From assembly GCA_947259685.1 (NCBI GenBank), contig CAMYNC010000092.1:1-20137 (forward strand): a stretch of DNA of 20,137 nucleotides. Direction: 5' to 3'. The translations under genes were made by a program, and so were the position numbers. The stretch comes from an uncultured Desulfuromonadales bacterium (GTDB lineage: Bacteria; Desulfobacterota; Desulfuromonadia; Desulfuromonadales; Geopsychrobacteraceae). Below the pieces are notes generated by a model. That model saw only the letters and a program-made list of their open reading frames with translations, did no database searches and had not been told where the DNA came from. Below are positions 16,868 through 20,137 of this stretch, piece after piece. The first letter of the stretch is position 1. The number at the start of each line of letters is the position of its first letter.

Positions 16868-17395
16868 TTAGGGCCGTTTTTTTTCCCGTTCGCGGACGTA
16901 ACCGGCAATAAAACCACCGATCACCAGATTTTTCAGACGCAACTGCTGGTCCTCGGCATAACGACGATGCAGATTGCGATAGTTCCGCCAGGCGAAGGGA
17001 CGCAACCCGAGGACCCTCACCGACCGTTTCTCGACCCGCTCAGGACTGAGCTGATCAACCGTTTCATTGGCAATTCCCTCCAAAGCACTGATCAGCGCAA
17101 GCTGGTGCTTCAGCAGGTCGTCCAGCAATAGCTGCAGCCGCTGAGCGCCCTCTTCGCCTTCGCACAACCACTGGCGGATGATTTTTTCTGGCTGCTGCCC
17201 CTTGAACGGCTCATACTCGTTGCTGAATACGCGGCCATATTTCAAGCCGAATTCATCAGCAAAGCAACGCTGCCCCTCAGCCAACTGCGCAAGCCCCTGA
17301 ACCAGCACTCGGGCCCCCTCAGCAGAGGACCTGCGAACGCTTTGCTTTCGGACTGGCAATGCTGGCGGTTGCGGCGTTTTCTGATTTTCTTTCAT
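16868..17395 (-). CDS. Stand-alone TagH/Fha C-terminal-domain-like protein lacking an FHA domain
   Basis: First gene of the operon, 175 residues. From about residue 60 on it resembles the C-terminal domain of T6SS FHA proteins (TagH/Fha): a long helix ending in KHQLALISALEGI (about 96-108), then a Trp/Tyr-rich segment FAWRNYRNLHRRYAED (about 134-149) and a final GGFIAGYVRER. The FHA phosphothreonine-binding domain that normally precedes this region is absent; the first 25 residues are instead a basic, proline-containing tail. No membrane segment or signal peptide is seen. It has a weak ribosome site before ATG 17395. In other systems TagH helps assemble the T6SS after phosphorylation by PpkA; this form could act without phosphorylation. 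The family call rests on pattern recognition and is moderately sure. Confidence 0.65.
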   Translation of the reverse strand: MKENQKTPQPPALPVRKQSVRRSSAEGARVLVQGLAQLAEGQRCFADEFGLKYGRVFSNEYEPFKGQQPEKIIRQWLCEGEEGAQRLQLLLDDLLKHQLALISALEGIANETVDQLSPERVEKRSVRVLGLRPFAWRNYRNLHRRYAEDQQLRLKNLVIGGFIAGYVREREKKRP

Positions 17396-17896
17396 GAGGT
17401 CATTTGCCCTGTCGATGCCAGACTAGCGTTACAGAAAAATCTTCACTCCAACGTTGTCCGCACCCGTTCCCTACCGCAGATAGAGAGGTGTTGCGAAGAC
17501 AAGTTTGAAGCGGCCGTAAAAATGCTTGATTTCAGCTCTGAGGAGTGAGGCTTCGGGAGCTCTTGTCAGCCACACAAACCGACAGCAATAGATATTTCTT
17601 TAGGGACTTAGGCCAATTACTGGCCAGAGAAAAAACAGGAAGGTCCCCCCCTTACAAACTGCTGGCTTAATTATAAAACCACACTGAATGGGCTTTACTA
17701 CCATTAGAGTTCTTGCTTGTCAATCCGAAATAGACCATCAAAAAGGAAGATTTTTAGAGGTAGCGACAGCCGGCGGTATTGTGGTAAAAACCAAGCCATT
17801 TTGCAATGATTAAATTGAATTTTTACCTGCGTAATCGCCCACATAAAGCGCACTTAAATATTTCTTTTTAATCACAAGATACTTCAGGAGGGGAAC
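17396..17896. other. Divergent intergenic region between the T6SS operon and vgrG
   Basis: A 501-bp AT-richer spacer from which the main operon (leftward) and vgrG (rightward) diverge, so it should hold promoters for both. Visible features are a small inverted repeat GGCCA-N5-TGGCC at 17611-17625, a C7 run at 17645-17651, a perfect minus-strand TATAAT at 17670-17675 without a good -35, and a stronger minus-strand promoter candidate at 17695-17723. Toward vgrG I see no convincing promoter; TTGTGG-N17-TGCAAT (17779-17807) is the best weak match. Small open frames here look like chance. No RNA gene or clear terminator is recognised. Confidence 0.6.
17695..17723 (-). promoter_or_regulatory. Candidate promoter for the leftward T6SS operon
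   Basis: On the minus strand a perfect TTGACA (17718-17723) is followed by a 17-bp spacer and TGG-TAGTAA (17695-17700 for the hexamer), an extended -10 with only 3 of 6 hexamer matches. It would give a leader of roughly 290 nt before the first gene at 17395, which is long. That makes it tentative, or hints at leader-mediated control. Confidence 0.3.
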
Positions 17897-20137
17897 ATGA
17901 AAGTCACGGCCAACCGGTCCCAGCTGCATTTGCAGGTCGGCTCGTCCAACCTGCCGGTTCTGAATTTGGTCGGCCAGGAAGCCATTTCTGAGCCGTTCGA
18001 TTTTCAGATCGATATTCTCACCGCGTCCGGCTTCGCCATTGCAAACGCTGTCCTCTCACCAGCCAAAGTATCCCTGATCGGCAAAGATGGCAGCAACCGA
18101 GAACTCGCTGGAGTCATTACCGCCCTTGAAGAAAAAGGCACCCACGGCGACGGCTACCGAATAATGGTGGTGCGCCTTGAGTCACAACTGGCTCTGCTCC
18201 GGCAGCAAAGCGATACCCGCATCATCCTCGGCAAGACGGTCGTTGAAATCGCCACTGCCCTCCTTCTGGCCCAGGGTTTCTCCTCAGCGCAAATTCGTTT
18301 CCAGTTAACACGCAACTACCCGGTGCGCCCCTACACCCTGCAGGCGGACGAGACTGATTTTGATTTTTTGCAGAGAATCCTTGCCGGTGCCGGAATATTT
18401 TTCTGGTCAGAGATCGAGGACGAACACGAAGTCATCCATTTCACCGATCATAACTGTCACCTCAATTTCATTGATCGCCCCATCGTCCGTTACCAGCCTG
18501 CGACCGCAATGGAATCGCCCCTGGCCTCGGTTGAGTCGACCGGAGTCAGCCATTTGGAAATCCATCAAAGCATGGTGCCGGCCGAGTTTCAGATTCACGA
18601 TCGCAACGAAAACCTACCGGCGTTAACTCTCCAGGCGAGCGTGCATAGCAACGCAAAGTTGGGAACCTGTAAATCTCCGCAAACCCATTTCGGTACCGGA
18701 GCTCAGGGAGTTGACCAGGCCCGCGACCAAGCACAGCTCAAGGCTGAGCGGGCAGCCGTGGAAAGTTATCAGCTGCTTGCCTCCAGCGACGTTACCAGCC
18801 TCGGTGCCGGGCGGTCGATCAGCTTGGATGCTGCCAGGTTAGACAGTAAATTGAATGGTGACTACCATCTGCTTCGAGTTGCTCACCAGGCAAGTCAAAG
18901 AGCCGGATCGGGAGTCGCCGGCAATGATTTGGCCTACAGCAATCAAGCCTGGCTGATTCCGCGTGAAACCCCCTTTCGGGCTGCTATACCGCCAGGCCCG
19001 AAACTTCCCATGACCTTTACCGCCCGGATCGAAAGTGACGGCCCTTACGCCCAACTCGATGACGCCGGCCGTTACCGATTACGCACCCATTTCGACCGCG
19101 AGCAACGCCTACATACCGAAGCGAGCATCCCGATCCGGCGGCTATCCCCCTACGGTGGGCCTCCAGGCACAGATCCGACCGGTCTGCATTTCCCGCTGCT
19201 CGACGGAGCTGAAGTCCTGCTGAGTTGCCTGAACGGCGACCCTGACCGGCCGATGATCGTCGGCGCCCTGCCCAACCCGGCCAATGCCAGCCCGGTCACC
19301 AGTGCCAACGCCCACCAGAATCGGCTGCGCACCGCCGCCGACAACGAGCTCTGTTTCGACGATAAAATTGACCAGGAAGCGATCACCCTACGCACCTTCG
19401 CTGGGCAAAATATCCTACAGTTGAACGCGGCTGCCGTCGGCCACCAAATCCGGCTCGACTCAAAGCAGGGAGCGATGCAGTTGCAGGCGAAAAAGACCAT
19501 GCACTTGCAGAGCGATACAACAATAACCGAACGCAGCGGCGACGACCGGGTTCAGATCGTCGAAAACCGTCACCAGACCCAGACCAACACCGGCGAAATC
19601 CACCACCAGGCCGCCACCGACTACGTTCAGGGCGCGGCCCAAAACATCCGCATACATGCCGGCGGCAATATCGAACAGACGACTGGCGGCCATATGCGCA
19701 TCGACGTTGAACAGGGCAAACAGATCACTGTCGCAGGAGCCAAAGCCAGTTTCACTGTCCAGGACGGCAACCTGCAGCTGCAGGCAGCCAAGGAAATCAA
19801 GATTACCGGGCAAGGAGGCGGCGACATTAGCTTCGGTCAGGGGGGCGGCGGCTTCGTCATCAAGACCGATGGCAGCGTGTACCTCTATGGCAACAAGGTC
19901 AGTCTCAAAGGCGGCGGGGTCAGTCTGAATGGGTATGTCAATTACTCAGTCGGCGCCGGGGCACCGATGCCCAAGGGACAGATCGCAGCGCCACTCCCTC
20001 CTCAGAAAATCGCTCCGCTGGTTGATGAACAGGCCCCTGCGGTTTTTAATCTGGCCTGGAGCCTCAACCAAGCATCGGCGGGTGAGGAGGTCGAAGCGAT
20101 GTTCAGCGTGAGAAACTTCCAAGGGGGTGAGACGGCG
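17897..20137 (+). CDS. vgrG: TssI (VgrG) spike protein with C-terminal extension, partial
   Basis: Trimeric T6SS spike that sits on the Hcp tube and carries effectors. The reading frame is continuous for 747 codons to the right edge with no stop, so the 3' end is missing. ATG 17897 has AGGAGGGG just upstream. Residues 1 to about 365 form the gp27-like hub (for example FDFQIDILTASG and YTLQADETDFDFLQRILAGAG). An OB-fold/gp5-like part follows, ending in EVLLSCLNGDPDRPMIVG (about 435-452), then NRLRTAADNELCFDD (about 475-489) and a repetitive needle/beta-helix to about 685. Past GAPMPKGQ a Pro-rich linker leads to a new segment containing AWSLNQASAGEEVEAMFSVR, like the start of a small beta-sandwich. 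Such extensions serve as effector adaptors or effector domains. It is divergent from the other T6SS genes and probably the first gene of an effector module. Confidence 0.95.
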   Translation, partial: MKVTANRSQLHLQVGSSNLPVLNLVGQEAISEPFDFQIDILTASGFAIANAVLSPAKVSLIGKDGSNRELAGVITALEEKGTHGDGYRIMVVRLESQLALLRQQSDTRIILGKTVVEIATALLLAQGFSSAQIRFQLTRNYPVRPYTLQADETDFDFLQRILAGAGIFFWSEIEDEHEVIHFTDHNCHLNFIDRPIVRYQPATAMESPLASVESTGVSHLEIHQSMVPAEFQIHDRNENLPALTLQASVHSNAKLGTCKSPQTHFGTGAQGVDQARDQAQLKAERAAVESYQLLASSDVTSLGAGRSISLDAARLDSKLNGDYHLLRVAHQASQRAGSGVAGNDLAYSNQAWLIPRETPFRAAIPPGPKLPMTFTARIESDGPYAQLDDAGRYRLRTHFDREQRLHTEASIPIRRLSPYGGPPGTDPTGLHFPLLDGAEVLLSCLNGDPDRPMIVGALPNPANASPVTSANAHQNRLRTAADNELCFDDKIDQEAITLRTFAGQNILQLNAAAVGHQIRLDSKQGAMQLQAKKTMHLQSDTTITERSGDDRVQIVENRHQTQTNTGEIHHQAATDYVQGAAQNIRIHAGGNIEQTTGGHMRIDVEQGKQITVAGAKASFTVQDGNLQLQAAKEIKITGQGGGDISFGQGGGGFVIKTDGSVYLYGNKVSLKGGGVSLNGYVNYSVGAGAPMPKGQIAAPLPPQKIAPLVDEQAPAVFNLAWSLNQASAGEEVEAMFSVRNFQGGETA

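Noticed and set aside
17405..17420. sigma54-like GG-N10-GC match (TGGCATCGACAGGGCA, minus strand) just upstream of the first operon gene
   Set aside because: The -12 element is poor, and transcription would begin at about the start codon, leaving no room for a ribosome site.
17342..17548. Small plus-strand frame of 68 codons overlapping the first operon gene and the intergenic region
   Set aside because: No ribosome site, no recognisable family, and half of it is antisense to a better-supported gene.
17645..17651. C7 homopolymer as a phase-variation tract
   Set aside because: It is in the intergenic region, far from any start, not placed between promoter boxes, and too short to be persuasive alone.

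Overview
The window holds one gene cluster: a type VI secretion system (T6SS) in which all thirteen core genes are present. Twelve of them, plus two accessory genes, lie on the minus strand and read right to left from about 17395 to 1. The thirteenth, vgrG (tssI), is divergent on the plus strand from 17897 and runs off the right edge. Gene families, GC-rich codon use and an intergenic 'CGCAGAGA...CTTTGCG' repeat suggest a Gram-negative bacterium, possibly of the Desulfuromonas/Geobacter group. That placement is an inference, since no taxonomic marker gene is present.

Minus-strand order in the direction of transcription is: a stand-alone TagH C-terminal-domain gene, tssJ (lipoprotein), tssK, tssL, tssM (trans-envelope complex and adaptor), tagF, tssA, tssB, tssC (sheath), hcp/tssD (tube), tssE, tssF, tssG (baseplate), a 274-bp spacer with a degenerate inverted-repeat element, and tssH/clpV (sheath-recycling ATPase, cut by the left edge). 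Spacing is tight: ATGA overlaps at tssL/tssM and tagF/tssA, a 7-nt overlap at tssF/tssG, and 1 nt between tssE and tssF. This fits one long operon. Larger gaps before tssB, tssC, hcp and tssH could hold extra promoters or processing sites; the one before tssB contains a plausible sigma70 promoter.

Together the products form a contractile injection machine. TssJLM anchors it in the envelope, TssEFGK with VgrG makes the baseplate, TssA helps polymerise the TssBC sheath around an Hcp tube, and TssH recycles the sheath. TagF and the FHA-less TagH-like protein point to post-translational control, but no PpkA kinase or PppA phosphatase gene is in view. No effector, immunity or PAAR gene is visible; these may lie beyond vgrG.

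The most striking anomaly is in hcp. A perfect 47-bp tandem duplication near its 3' end shifts the frame, replaces the conserved last 19 residues with 114 unrelated ones, and runs the reading frame into tssE. The true C-terminus lies intact, out of frame, just downstream, so removing one copy restores a canonical 161-residue Hcp. This is either a recent loss-of-function mutation, a reversible switch, or an assembly error. A 28-bp perfect palindrome sits immediately after it.
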